This document shows, piece after piece, positions 1 to 8,187 of a stretch of 64,000 nucleotides of DNA. Under the pieces are notes generated by a model. The model worked only from the letters and a program-made list of their open reading frames with translations. It was not told the DNA's origin and searched no databases. The DNA comes from Pseudomonas putida W15Oct28 (lineage in GTDB: Bacteria; Pseudomonadota; Gammaproteobacteria; Pseudomonadales; Pseudomonadaceae), in assembly GCF_000708715.2 (NCBI RefSeq), contig NZ_JENB01000027.1, positions 1 to 64,000 of the forward strand, read 5' to 3'. Position 1 is the stretch's first letter. Each line of letters opens with the position of its first letter. A program made the position numbers and the translations under genes.

Positions 1-99
1 GAGATGTTCTATAACCCTAAACGCCGACACAGCAGTGCTATGCAGCTGTCGCCAGTAGAGTATGAGAAACGCTATTTTCTGAGCTTGGAGAGTGTCTAG
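1..99 (+). mobile_element. 3' end of an IS3-family transposase (OrfB), partial
   Basis: Frame 1 is open from the window edge to TAG at 97-99 and encodes 32 residues. They contain the motif FYNPKRRHSSAMQLSPVEYE, the typical extreme C-terminus of IS3-family OrfB transposases (DDE integrase core). The rest of the element lies outside the window. The bases after the stop (about 97-119) probably form the right terminal inverted repeat, since IS3-family transposase genes commonly end in or next to the repeat. The left end and any target-site duplication cannot be checked here. Confidence 0.8.
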
Positions 100-116
100 C
101 AAACCAGGGGCGATTC

Positions 117-1226
117 ACAGCGCTGCTGGATCAGTCTGCTGTCCTGGATGAATCAAGCGATTCATTGGCGAGTTTATTGGCAGAACTGGACGCCAATGAG
201 GACCTGGCAGACAAACTCTTCGATCACACGACATGTGACCTACAGGCACTCACTGATGCACCGAAGCTCCTTTGGGCAAAGGCACTTGAGAGTGATCGTT
301 TGGTGGCCAAAGCAGAGGCCGTATGGAGTTATTACGACAAAGTCATTGCACCAGACGGCCACGTTTCGGGCGATGAAAGCGGAGCGGAATCCGCAACGCT
401 ATTCACTGGCTTCATCGCTCGGAACGCATCATCTCTCAAGGGCAAGCTGTGGCAGTCATCGAGCGAAGATTGGACGCTGCAACAGTATCTTCTGAACTCC
501 ACCGATATCAGTAATGAAGTGCTCAAGGAATTGCTCGGTGGTGTGGTGCTCCAAGACCTATCAATGATCAAAGCAGCGTTACCTGCGGGGCGCTGGGTCA
601 TGCTGGTGGCCTCATCATTCCTTCCATATAGCTCGGAAGTCAGGGGCATCGTATTTAATACTTGCCCACACCTCGAAGGCCAGTACCTGGTTGAGCGGTG
701 GGATCTAGCGAAGACAGAGATCGATATCGGCTCGCTCCAACTCGACTCGATGCTCACGCTGAGCAAAAGCAAAGCGTTGCTACTCACACAGAAAATTCAG
801 ATGTGGTCAGGGCTTAGCCTGGAGACGATTGAAAGCAACCCCGAAGCGGTTCCTGAGCTAGGCCGGGTATCGACGCTAGCCAACCAAGCTGGCGAAAGGT
901 TTGCTGATTCGCTGATGCCTGTGCTGCGACATTTGGTTCGCAGCGCGAGCCTCAGCCCGGAGCATCGCTCTGCAATGCTGACACAATGTCTTCCAGGTAT
1001 GAAATGGCCGGACGTTTCAGCAACTCTGGCTTTGCTCGACGATGAGGGCTTCAAAACCGTGAGCGCGAAGGTCAAAAAGATCAAGGTAAGAAACACTGAG
1101 TCAAACCAGAGATTGGTCGGCGCGATGAAAGCTGAGGGCTACTTGGGAACGCTGACGCCAGAGGATGACTTCATCATTGCGACCACCAGACCCTCATCCA
1201 TGACGAGTGAGGGCGGATGGCTATAG
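117..1226 (+). pseudogene. C-terminal remnant of a large protein interrupted by the IS3 element (possibly YobI-type NTPase)
   Basis: One frame is open from inside the putative IS end through to TAG at 1224-1226, about 370 codons. The earliest credible start within it is a TTG at 165, with no good ribosome binding site, so it looks like the 3' part of a longer gene cut by the upstream insertion. No catalytic motif or membrane segment is visible. Repeated helical patches (for example ALESDRLVAKAEAVWSYYDK) resemble the helical C-terminal region of large YobI-type P-loop NTPases. That assignment is a weak impression, and the P-loop half would lie upstream of the window. GC is lower than in the genes downstream, which fits accessory origin. 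Confidence 0.45.
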
Positions 1227-1466
1227 TCGTTTTTGGCGAGCAGTGTGCGAATTCCCAAGTCACGAGTGGCGGTTTGGTGACCCGAATATCGATAGAGTAC
1301 ACATGTACTCCAAGGCCTCAGGATACGTCGCGCCGTGATGGCACACGCCACCCTTAACAAGGGGTTGCGGATGACGCTCAGCGACAAGAGTGTCCGCATT
1401 TCGTAGGATTGCAGGTGCTTCGCAGCAATCAAGAAGCCCTGGAGGGCATGTGGGTTGAGGGCTGCA

Positions 1467-1502
1467 GGGGATTCAGGGGATTCAGGGGATTCAGGGGATT
1501 CA
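1467..1502. repeat. Four perfect tandem copies of a 9-bp unit (GGGGATTCA)
   Basis: The unit GGGGATTCA repeats four times without error, followed by a partial GGG. It lies in the 1227-1788 gap, which holds no convincing gene. A second repeated word, AAGAGTGTCCGC followed by an ATTCG-like end, occurs near 1384 and 1506, on either side of the tandem array. Confidence 0.85.
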
Positions 1503-1607
1503 GGGTCAAGAGTGTCCGCGATTCGCGACGGCTACAACGGGTTTTTTCGGAAAAGCGACTGGGGGCTAGTGGGGACCGGCGCAAGAGTTCTACCACTCCC
1601 ACATACG

Positions 1608-1635
1608 ATTTAACATAATATGCATTATCCGAACA
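1608..1635 (-). other. dif: dif-like XerC/XerD recombination site
   Basis: Read on the minus strand, the 28-bp site has arm TGTTCGGATAA, centre TGCATA and arm TTATGTTAAAT. The last 11 bases equal the XerD half-site of the E. coli and Pseudomonas dif sites. The 6-bp centre differs from the usual TGTATA by one base, and the XerC half keeps the CG.ATAA core. It lies between the IS-disrupted gene and hldD. It could be the chromosomal dif or the end of an element that integrates through Xer; the sequence alone does not decide. Confidence 0.65.
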
Positions 1636-1788
1636 TTCGTATTTTATCACTGCGCCGTGGGTGGCCAGATTGTGAGCCTGCTCAAGGCCCTCATTCGTCG
1701 AAACCGGTAGATCCGTTGATCCAGGTTAAGGTTCGCTCAAACTGCCCAGATTAAAATGCGGGCTCCGCACCCTCACGGGGAATCTGGC

Positions 1789-2820
1789 ATGACCATCATC
1801 GTAACCGGCGCTGCAGGATTTATCGGTAGCAATCTCGTTAAGGCGCTGAACCAGCGCAACGAAACCGAGATCATTGCCGTCGACGACCTGACCGATGGCG
1901 ACAAATTCCGCAACCTGGCCGACAGTGAAATTGCCGACTACCTGGACAAGGACGATTTTCTCGATCGCTTTGCTCGTGGTGAGTTCGGCAAGGTGCATGC
2001 CGTGATGCACCAAGGTGCGTGTTCAAGCACCGTCGAAGCTGATGGTCGTTTCATGTTGGATAACAACTACCGGTTCAGCCGTGAATTGCTGGCGTCCACT
2101 CAGCGCCAAGGGATCCCGCTGTTGTATGCGTCATCGGCAGCTGTGTATGGCGCAGGACAAGAATTTCGCGAACTACGTGAATGTGAGCGCCCGCTAAACG
2201 TCTATGGCTATTCCAAGTACCTGTTCGATCAACAGGTGCGCCGGCAACTGACGACGGCGCGCAGCCAGGTCGTGGGCTTGCGTTATTTCAACGTCTACGG
2301 GCCCCATGAGCAGCACAAAGGTACGATGGCGTCAGTGGCCCTGCACTGCTTCAACCAGTACCAAGCCCATGGAAAAGTCAGCCTGTTCGGCAGCTATGGG
2401 GACTATCCCAACGGTGGACATCTGCGTGATTTCGTCTCTGTGGATGATGTGGTCAAGGTCAATATGTTCTTCCTTGAACGCCCACAATTGAGCGGCATTT
2501 TCAATGTCGGCAGTGGTCGCGCCCAGCCGTTCAACGACGTTGCTTTGGCTGTGATCAACAGGCTGCGTGAACAGCAGGACCAACCGCCCTTGTCCCTCGA
2601 GATGGCTTTGCTGGAGGGTGTGCTTGAGTACAGTGAATTTCCTGATCATTTGCGTGGCAAATACCAGTGCTACACCTGTGCCGACCTGGAGCGCTTGCGC
2701 GCTGCCGGTTACAAGGCACCTACATTGACAGTCCAGCAAGGCGTGGCCCGCTACTGCGACTGGTTGCAGGGTATCCAAAGCCCGCCGCCTGCTCCATTCA
2801 AGCAGACGGCGGCAGCTTGA
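1789..2820 (+). CDS. hldD: ADP-L-glycero-D-manno-heptose 6-epimerase
   Basis: The 343-residue protein converts ADP-D-glycero- to ADP-L-glycero-manno-heptose, the last step in making the heptose of the lipopolysaccharide inner core. It is an extended short-chain dehydrogenase: the NAD(P) motif GAAGFIGSN is at residues 7-15 and the catalytic YxxxK is Y139-K143 in YGYSK. Length equals the family norm (about 310-345). The ATG at 1789 is chosen because the Rossmann fold starts directly after it; an in-frame ATG at 1756 would add a non-conserved 11-residue extension. The gene stands alone, followed by a strong hairpin at 2889-2926. Homologues are also named rfaD. Confidence 0.93.
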   Translation: MTIIVTGAAGFIGSNLVKALNQRNETEIIAVDDLTDGDKFRNLADSEIADYLDKDDFLDRFARGEFGKVHAVMHQGACSSTVEADGRFMLDNNYRFSRELLASTQRQGIPLLYASSAAVYGAGQEFRELRECERPLNVYGYSKYLFDQQVRRQLTTARSQVVGLRYFNVYGPHEQHKGTMASVALHCFNQYQAHGKVSLFGSYGDYPNGGHLRDFVSVDDVVKVNMFFLERPQLSGIFNVGSGRAQPFNDVALAVINRLREQQDQPPLSLEMALLEGVLEYSEFPDHLRGKYQCYTCADLERLRAAGYKAPTLTVQQGVARYCDWLQGIQSPPPAPFKQTAAA

Positions 2821-2888
2821 GATTGCTTGAAAGTGCGCAGAAAGCGTGATTTTATCTCGGTATTGTTCATGATCTGGCTAAATATTGC

Positions 2889-2926
2889 TGATAACTACAC
2901 TAAATAGTCATTTAGCGTAGTTATCA
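2889..2926. terminator. Bidirectional hairpin between hldD and hipA
   Basis: A 17-bp stem with one mismatch (TGATAACTACACTAAAT pairing with ATTTAGCGTAGTTATCA) and a 4-base loop separates two convergent genes. The arms are AT-rich, so it can end transcription from both sides. It could also be a protein-binding palindrome, but the convergent position favours termination. Confidence 0.7.
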
Positions 2927-2939
2927 AATAAGCGCTCCT

Positions 2940-4154
2940 CTATTTCAGCATACGCGCAGAACTGGCCGCATCACAGGCCATGTCCAAGTCGCTCCCCGAC
3001 AGGACTTTTGCGTAATGATCTTTCAATTCCTGCTCCCAGCTGGCCACCTGTTCAAGCAGATGTTCGGCCTCATCCCGTTCCAGTGCAAAATGTGTATGGT
3101 GGCTGAGCAGATTGCTTCGACTCACCTGGCTGCCCTCTCGACCAACCGCCATAGCCAAGGCCTTAGCGGGCCCCTCGTCAAGCATGGGCAAGACGTCGTA
3201 CATCGGTGAAAGCCGCCACTCCCCGCCAACCCATATCACGGCATGATTGCGTGGATGATCATCAGAGTTCCCTACCAAGGCGTTGTAACACATGCGCTTG
3301 AACAGCTCCTGCAGGTCGCCCTGCGGCACGCCGCGCCGGCGCATCTCGTCTGCCACGGCGGCATAGCGCCAATCCCTGTGGTGCGGGCCATTCCACTCCG
3401 AATCAAGCAATGTCAGCGCGCTGAGCATCGGTAGGCGTCGGGCACCCTCGGCAATCGGAGTACGGTCAAAGCGTTCTACCAGCAAGGTGGAAGGATTTTC
3501 GGCATGCAGTGCGGTACGCGCCACATTCATGCCCTTCCCTGCCGCAAATGTCATGCAGGCATACTCGATCGTCGGTAAGTCGTAGTGGTCAAACCGATCA
3601 CGTGGCTTGGCGAGAATAAGCATCCCGTTGTCTTGAAGGGTGCGTTTCGGCCGTGCGCCACCCAATGCGGAGCGTTGCTGACGTACATTCAGGGCGACGG
3701 TCGATTCGCTGTCGATTTGCCCGTCATACACTGCTTCGCAAGCGGCAACGAATTTTGCCAGCCCTTTCAGGCTTGGTACGGAACCCTCGCCGATGCCTTC
3801 GGCAGGCGTCGTGGCAGTGCCGGCCATCAGGTTGCCGATGCGGTCGTTGTTGGGTGACTTGAGCAAAAAGTCGATTGTGCCCAAGTCTTGGCCGTAGGCG
3901 CGGTGCAGCAGCCTCTCCCCCCAACCGTCGGGCATGGCGTCGTTGATGAAGCCAGGTACCCCGCGGTTTTTGGCAATGCCCGTGTAGGCTTCGGCCCGCA
4001 GGGGGTAGTTGATCGGGTCGGGTACCCAGCTGCCACGTGCCACCTGATCTGGGGCATACAGGAACTCGCCCACCTTGCCTTTTAGCGTGAGCCGGCCCAG
4101 GGTCATGACCTCGCCCGTTTCCGGGTGCTCCATATAGATGTAGGCGCGAGACAT
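2940..4154 (-). CDS. hipA: HipA-family serine/threonine kinase toxin
   Basis: This 404-residue protein is the toxin of a type II toxin-antitoxin pair. HipA kinases phosphorylate glutamyl-tRNA synthetase or other targets and induce growth arrest. Recognisable elements are the glycine-rich loop around SALGGARPK (162-170), the ATP-binding lysine K183 in LILAKPRDR, the signature ERFDR (227-231), the catalytic motif GNSDDHPRN with D298, and the metal-binding D320 in MYDVLP. All key residues are present, so the toxin looks intact. Its ATG shares one base with the stop of the upstream antitoxin gene (TGATG), implying translational coupling. Confidence 0.9.
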   Translation of the reverse strand: MSRAYIYMEHPETGEVMTLGRLTLKGKVGEFLYAPDQVARGSWVPDPINYPLRAEAYTGIAKNRGVPGFINDAMPDGWGERLLHRAYGQDLGTIDFLLKSPNNDRIGNLMAGTATTPAEGIGEGSVPSLKGLAKFVAACEAVYDGQIDSESTVALNVRQQRSALGGARPKRTLQDNGMLILAKPRDRFDHYDLPTIEYACMTFAAGKGMNVARTALHAENPSTLLVERFDRTPIAEGARRLPMLSALTLLDSEWNGPHHRDWRYAAVADEMRRRGVPQGDLQELFKRMCYNALVGNSDDHPRNHAVIWVGGEWRLSPMYDVLPMLDEGPAKALAMAVGREGSQVSRSNLLSHHTHFALERDEAEHLLEQVASWEQELKDHYAKVLSGSDLDMACDAASSARMLK

Positions 4155-4498
4155 CAGAACTCCTCAGGCTTGGGTTTGGCCAAACGCACCCGCCTGGCCG
4201 CGATGCCTTGAAGCACATCGTCGCTCTGGGTAAACAGTGTGACCTGTGAGCTTTTTTCCAGGCCCTCCAGCGATGAGAACACCGTATCGCTGATACCCAA
4301 CCGCCAAAGCACCAACATGAATGACCGCAGATCGACCAGCTCAGAGCCGCTCTCGATCTTGCGCAGCGTGTGCGCCGAAACGTCAATAGCTGCCTTGATG
4401 TCAGCCTGGCGCAGGCCGAGCGCGAGTCGGCGTGCCTTCACCAATAGCCCGATTTTGCTGAGTGTGTCGGCACATGCGACGGGAAAGTAACCCGACAT
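4154..4498 (-). CDS. hipB: HipB-family XRE antitoxin
   Basis: The predicted product is 114 residues, starting at the ATG at 4498. It has a Cro/C1 helix-turn-helix in the first half (LRQADIKAAIDVSAHTLRKI) and acts as antitoxin and autorepressor for the following kinase gene. In-frame ATGs at 4510 and 4546 exist; 4546 is rejected because it would place the palindromic operator (4513-4537) inside the gene, and 4510 lacks a ribosome binding site. The long C-terminal tail (SSQVTLFTQSDD onward) likely contacts HipA. Confidence 0.85.
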   Translation of the reverse strand: MSGYFPVACADTLSKIGLLVKARRLALGLRQADIKAAIDVSAHTLRKIESGSELVDLRSFMLVLWRLGISDTVFSSLEGLEKSSQVTLFTQSDDVLQGIAARRVRLAKPKPEEF

Positions 4499-4512
4499 AA
4501 TGTCCACCATCA

Positions 4513-4537
4513 TTAACATTAATATACTTAATGTTAA
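4513..4537. promoter_or_regulatory. Palindromic operator of hipBA
   Basis: A perfect 10-bp inverted repeat, TTAACATTAA and TTAATGTTAA, separated by TATAC, lies directly upstream of hipB. HipB-type antitoxins bind such palindromes and repress their own operon. The spacing to the chosen start (4498) fits an operator overlapping the promoter. Confidence 0.75.
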
Positions 4538-4632
4538 CCATAGCACATATTAAGTCATGGTTTATTCAGGTTAATGCCTACAGTGGTGGGCCTTGTCAAG
4601 GATAAGGCCTATGGCTGCCAGCATTAATGGAC

Positions 4633-5556
4633 TCAAGCCAGCCCACCAAAGCGCTTGTAAAAACTCTCGTTCACATCCGGCAATGGCCCGTCCGCCGTCT
4701 CCAGCGCCGCATTCAGCCACTCCTCTGCCTTGGCAAACACCAGCCGGTACAGGTTGCGGCACAACTGTCGCGCGGCCCTTCCCTCCCAGTCACCTGGCAG
4801 CAGCTCGTCTGGCAGTTGCGGGTCGCGCAGCAACAGCCGGCGGTACTCGTGAATCAGCAGCGTGCGCGCCAGAAAGCAATCTTGAGCATCGAGCAGTTGC
4901 TGCTCTTTCAAGCTTTGCCACAGCGGCCTGAACAGCTGGATGAACTCGCTGTACTGCTGCCCCAGCTCGTCGATACGCCAGCTCTCCCGCACCTGGGCGC
5001 GCATGGCCTTGGACGCGAGCACTTCCTGGGTGTGGGTTTCGAAAACGATGCTGTCGTCGCTGGCTTCCAGGTCACGCAGGGTTGCGGCCAGATCAGCGCG
5101 GTCTGCCCGTGGGCAGCCAAGCAGGTTCGGCGCCATGACGCCAAACCCCTGCCATTCCAGCTCTTCACGCAAGGCCTTGCGCTTGCCAGCCTCGAGCTGT
5201 GACAGCAACACCAGCGTCCAGGCGCCATCCCAGGCCGGTTGGCTCGGGCTGTAGACACGTTTGAAGGCTTTTTCGAAACGGCGGCGGCCAGTGCCCGTCA
5301 GGCTGTAGTAACTGCGCCGGCCAACCTTTTCAGCGGTGAGCCAACCCTCTTTGGTGAGTCGAAAGATCGACGTGCGGATCAGTCGTTCGTTGATGCCGAT
5401 CGGTTCCAGCAGGTTGATCAGGCTACCCAGCCAGACGGTCCCCCCGTGGGGCTCGATGGCATCGCCGTACAAGGTGATGATCAGTGAGCTGGCGCGGATT
5501 GGCGTCTGCTCCTGAAAGCGAGTGATCAGGTTGTTCAGTGGGGCAAGATTGCTCAT
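4633..5556 (-). CDS. paaX: Phenylacetate degradation repressor PaaX
   Basis: The 307-residue GntR-like winged-helix repressor controls the paa genes; in characterised systems the inducer is phenylacetyl-CoA. The N-terminal DNA-binding segment (residues about 20-90, with IRASSLIITLYGDAI and RLIRTSIFRLTKEGW) and the long PaaX C-terminal domain are both present, and the length is typical. The ATG at 5556 is used because it opens the conserved N-terminus; an upstream in-frame extension is not conserved. It follows paaY by 77 bases on the same strand and is divergent from paaF. Motifs that may be its operators lie near 6310, 6436, 12909 and 12961. Confidence 0.93.
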   Translation of the reverse strand: MSNLAPLNNLITRFQEQTPIRASSLIITLYGDAIEPHGGTVWLGSLINLLEPIGINERLIRTSIFRLTKEGWLTAEKVGRRSYYSLTGTGRRRFEKAFKRVYSPSQPAWDGAWTLVLLSQLEAGKRKALREELEWQGFGVMAPNLLGCPRADRADLAATLRDLEASDDSIVFETHTQEVLASKAMRAQVRESWRIDELGQQYSEFIQLFRPLWQSLKEQQLLDAQDCFLARTLLIHEYRRLLLRDPQLPDELLPGDWEGRAARQLCRNLYRLVFAKAEEWLNAALETADGPLPDVNESFYKRFGGLA

Positions 5557-5633
5557 GGGCGAACTGTGCGCGGATAAAGCACCGACTATACCTGTGCGGC
5601 GGGCCGCCTGACCATTGCGTGACGCTACCAGGC

Positions 5634-6233
5634 TCATGCAGTCGCCTGGCCTTTGGGCCGGACACCGGTATCTTCCATGCGCGGGCGCCCTGGTTCGGCT
5701 TCGGCCAATGGCGGGCATTCGACCATGCCGTTCATGCAGCGCTGCGCCAGTTGCTGATACTCCGCAGTGCCGCGCTGCTTCCAGGCCAACTCCTGTTCGC
5801 TCAAGGGCCGTTTGACCTGGGCCGGCGACCCCATCACCAGGCTTTGCGCTTCACATGCGAAGCCGGCTTTGACGAACGCGGTCGCCGCGACGATGCAGCG
5901 TGGTGCGACATGGGCGCCATCCATCACCACTGCGTTCATGCCGATCAAGGCGTCCTCCCCCACTTTGCAGCCGTGCAGCACCGCGCCATGACCGACATGC
6001 CCGTTGCGCTCTACTACCGTGTCGCCGCCCGGAAAACCATGCATGACACAGGTGTCCTGCAAGTTGGCGCCCTCCTCCAGCACGATGCGGCCGAAATCGC
6101 CCCTGAGCGATGCCAAAGGGCCTATGTAGCAACGTGGGCCGACGATGACGTCGCCAATCAGTACTGCACTGGGGTGCACGTAGGCTGTCGGGTGAACCAC
6201 AGGCGTCAGGCCGTCCAGTCGATAGCAAGGCAT
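5634..6233 (-). CDS. paaY: PaaY, hexapeptide-repeat thioesterase of phenylacetate catabolism
   Basis: The 199-residue product belongs to the gamma-carbonic-anhydrase-like left-handed beta-helix family. PaaY homologues hydrolyse dead-end CoA esters formed when ring opening stalls. Successive hexapeptide turns (VHPTAYVHPSAVLIGDVIVG and later VGHGAVLHGCKVGEDALIGM) carry the metal-binding histidines typical of the fold. The ATG at 6233 begins the conserved MPCYRLDG; an upstream start at 6296 would add 21 unlike residues. It is the first gene of paaYX, reading away from paaF across a 352-bp promoter region. Confidence 0.92.
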   Translation of the reverse strand: MPCYRLDGLTPVVHPTAYVHPSAVLIGDVIVGPRCYIGPLASLRGDFGRIVLEEGANLQDTCVMHGFPGGDTVVERNGHVGHGAVLHGCKVGEDALIGMNAVVMDGAHVAPRCIVAATAFVKAGFACEAQSLVMGSPAQVKRPLSEQELAWKQRGTAEYQQLAQRCMNGMVECPPLAEAEPGRPRMEDTGVRPKGQATA

Positions 6234-6585
6234 GGAAGCTCCAGAAATGATTTGAAATGGCACTTGATCTTGTATCACAAAATATTTTGTCGTCAATCAG
6301 CGTGGTCGTGTATCGCTTTCAACTCATTAGCATTTGCCTCCAAATCCAGCTTCAAGATCAGCGATATCGCCATGATAAGCGCCTAATTAGACATTTTAGG
6401 TAGGCGTAAGCTACACGACCATTTGCCGTAAGAGATACGCAAATCTATTTTCGATGTTGCATTCACGTATCACGTAATGCATATACTGGCCTCACCTGGT
6501 CGTGACCCAGCTTCACGACCCTGCAAACAATTCCAAGAAATGCCGGCCCCACGATGTGCCGTGCGTGCAGCCAGAGGAACCCGAC
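6234..6585. promoter_or_regulatory. Divergent paaY/paaF promoter region with candidate PaaX boxes
   Basis: This 352-bp AT-richer gap separates two divergent paa units and holds no gene. GTGTATCGCTTT near 6309-6320 is the complement of AAAGCGATACAC, which recurs upstream of paaA. AGAGATACGCAAATCT near 6431-6446 matches the paaA-side GATACACAAATCT. A possible sigma-70 promoter for paaF has TTGCAT (6457-6462) and TATACT (6482-6487) with a long 19-bp spacer. The assignment to PaaX is inferred from recurrence at both paa promoters. Confidence 0.6.
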
Positions 6586-7359
6586 ATGCCGCGATATCTC
6601 GATGTGCAGGCGCCGGAAAACGGCGTTCAGCTCATTACCCTGCAACGGCCCGAGGCACTGAACGCCCTGTGCACCGAGTTACTGGCAGAGCTGGCCACTG
6701 CGTTGGACGCAGCCGCTCTGGACGACCAGATCGGCGCTGTGGTGCTAACCGGCAGCCGCAAGGCGTTCGCCGCAGGCGCTGACATCCGCGAAATGGCCGA
6801 GCGCGACCTGGTCGGCATCCTCAACGACCCTCGAGTAGCCCACTGGCAACGCATCGCCGCCTTTGCCAAGCCGCTGATTGCTGCCGTCAACGGCTACGCC
6901 TTGGGTGGCGGTTGCGAACTGGTGATGTGTGCCGACATCGTCATCGCCGGTACCGACGCCCGCTTCGGGCAGCCGGAGATCAACCTCGGCATCATCCCCG
7001 GTGCTGGCGGTACCCAGCGCCTGTTGCGGGCCGTAGGCAAGCCGCTGGCCATGCAGATGGTGCTGACGGGCGAAGCCATCACTGCCCGTCACGCCCAGCA
7101 AGCCGGCCTGGTCAGCGAAGTTACCCAGCCCGAATTCACCGTAGAACGCGCCATGCAGGTCGCCCGCAGCATCGCTGCCAAGGCGCCGCTGGCAGTGCGC
7201 CTGGCAAAAGAAGCGCTACTCAAGGCCGGTGATACCGACCTGGCCAGTGGCCTGCGCTTTGAACGCCATGCATTCACCCTGCTGGCCGGTACTGCCGACC
7301 GTGACGAAGGCATTCGGGCCTTTCAGGAAAAGCGCCCGGCGCGCTTCCAAGGCCGCTGA
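6586..7359 (+). CDS. paaF: 2,3-dehydroadipyl-CoA hydratase
   Basis: This 257-residue crotonase hydrates 2,3-dehydroadipyl-CoA to 3-hydroxyadipyl-CoA in the beta-oxidation half of the pathway. The oxyanion-hole segments are AAGADI (62-67) and GYALGGGCE (103-111). Both catalytic glutamates of true hydratases are present, E111 and E131 (QPEINLG), which separates it from the isomerase PaaG next door. The ATG at 6586 begins the conserved MPRYLDV; a frame extension to 6502 is not family-like. It opens the paaFGHIJK operon, with paaG 34 bases downstream. Confidence 0.92.
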   Translation: MPRYLDVQAPENGVQLITLQRPEALNALCTELLAELATALDAAALDDQIGAVVLTGSRKAFAAGADIREMAERDLVGILNDPRVAHWQRIAAFAKPLIAAVNGYALGGGCELVMCADIVIAGTDARFGQPEINLGIIPGAGGTQRLLRAVGKPLAMQMVLTGEAITARHAQQAGLVSEVTQPEFTVERAMQVARSIAAKAPLAVRLAKEALLKAGDTDLASGLRFERHAFTLLAGTADRDEGIRAFQEKRPARFQGR

Positions 7360-7393
7360 TCATCTACCCCTCGACTGACGGAGCGAGTCTGTC

Positions 7394-8185
7394 ATGACTT
7401 TCCAGCACATCCTGTTTTCCATCGAGGACGGCGTCGCCCTCCTCTCCTTGAACCGCCCCGAGCAGCTGAACAGCTTCAACACCGCCATGCACCTGGAAGT
7501 GCGCGAAGCACTCAAGCAAGTTCGCCAGAGCAGTGATGCACGGGTGCTGTTGCTGACGGCTGAGGGCCGGGGCTTTTGTGCCGGCCAGGACCTGTCCGAC
7601 CGTAACGTCGCCCCAGGGGCCGAGGTGCCAGACCTGGGCGAATCGATCGACAAGTTCTACAACCCGCTGGTGCGCACCCTGCGCGACCTGCCGCTGCCGG
7701 TGATCTGTGCGGTAAACGGTGTGGCCGCCGGCGCCGGTGCCAACATCCCGCTGGCCTGCGACCTGGTGCTGGCCGCCCGCTCGGCAAGTTTTATCCAGGC
7801 CTTTTGCAAGATCGGCCTGGTGCCCGACTCAGGCGGTACCTGGCTGCTGCCGCGCCTGGTCGGCCTGGCGCGGGCCAAAGCACTGGCCATGCTGGGCGAG
7901 CGCCTTGGTGCCGAACAGGCCCAGCAATGGGGGCTGATCCACCGCGTGGTGGACGATGCCGCACTGCGTGACGAAGCCCTCACCCTCGCCCGCCAGCTCG
8001 CCACCCAGCCCACCTACGGCTTGGCGCTGATCAAGCGCAGCCTCAATGCCAGTTTCGACAACGGCTTCGATGAGCAACTGGAGCTTGAGCGCGACCTGCA
8101 ACGCCTGGCCGGGCGCAGCGAGGACTACCGCGAAGGCGTGAGCGCCTTCATGAACAAGCGCACACCCGCATTCAAGGGGCGCTGA
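7394..8185 (+). CDS. paaG: 1,2-epoxyphenylacetyl-CoA isomerase
   Basis: The 263-residue crotonase isomerises ring-1,2-epoxyphenylacetyl-CoA to the seven-membered oxepin-CoA and also shifts a double bond later in the pathway. The oxyanion segments are CAGQDL (62-67) and GVAAGAGAN (109-117). A catalytic aspartate D145 in LVPDSGGTW replaces the glutamate used by hydratases, as expected for PaaG. Length is family-typical. It sits between paaF and paaH with two bases before paaH, consistent with one polycistronic unit. Confidence 0.93.
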   Translation: MTFQHILFSIEDGVALLSLNRPEQLNSFNTAMHLEVREALKQVRQSSDARVLLLTAEGRGFCAGQDLSDRNVAPGAEVPDLGESIDKFYNPLVRTLRDLPLPVICAVNGVAAGAGANIPLACDLVLAARSASFIQAFCKIGLVPDSGGTWLLPRLVGLARAKALAMLGERLGAEQAQQWGLIHRVVDDAALRDEALTLARQLATQPTYGLALIKRSLNASFDNGFDEQLELERDLQRLAGRSEDYREGVSAFMNKRTPAFKGR

Positions 8186-8187
8186 AC

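Noticed and set aside
1139..1432. Minus-strand frame of 97 codons in the gap after the truncated gene
   Set aside because: Overlaps the end of the real frame, has no ribosome binding site and no recognisable domain; kept as intergenic.
1409..1618. Plus-strand frame with GFRGFRGFRGFR
   Set aside because: The repeat is simply the translation of the 9-bp tandem array; no start signal.
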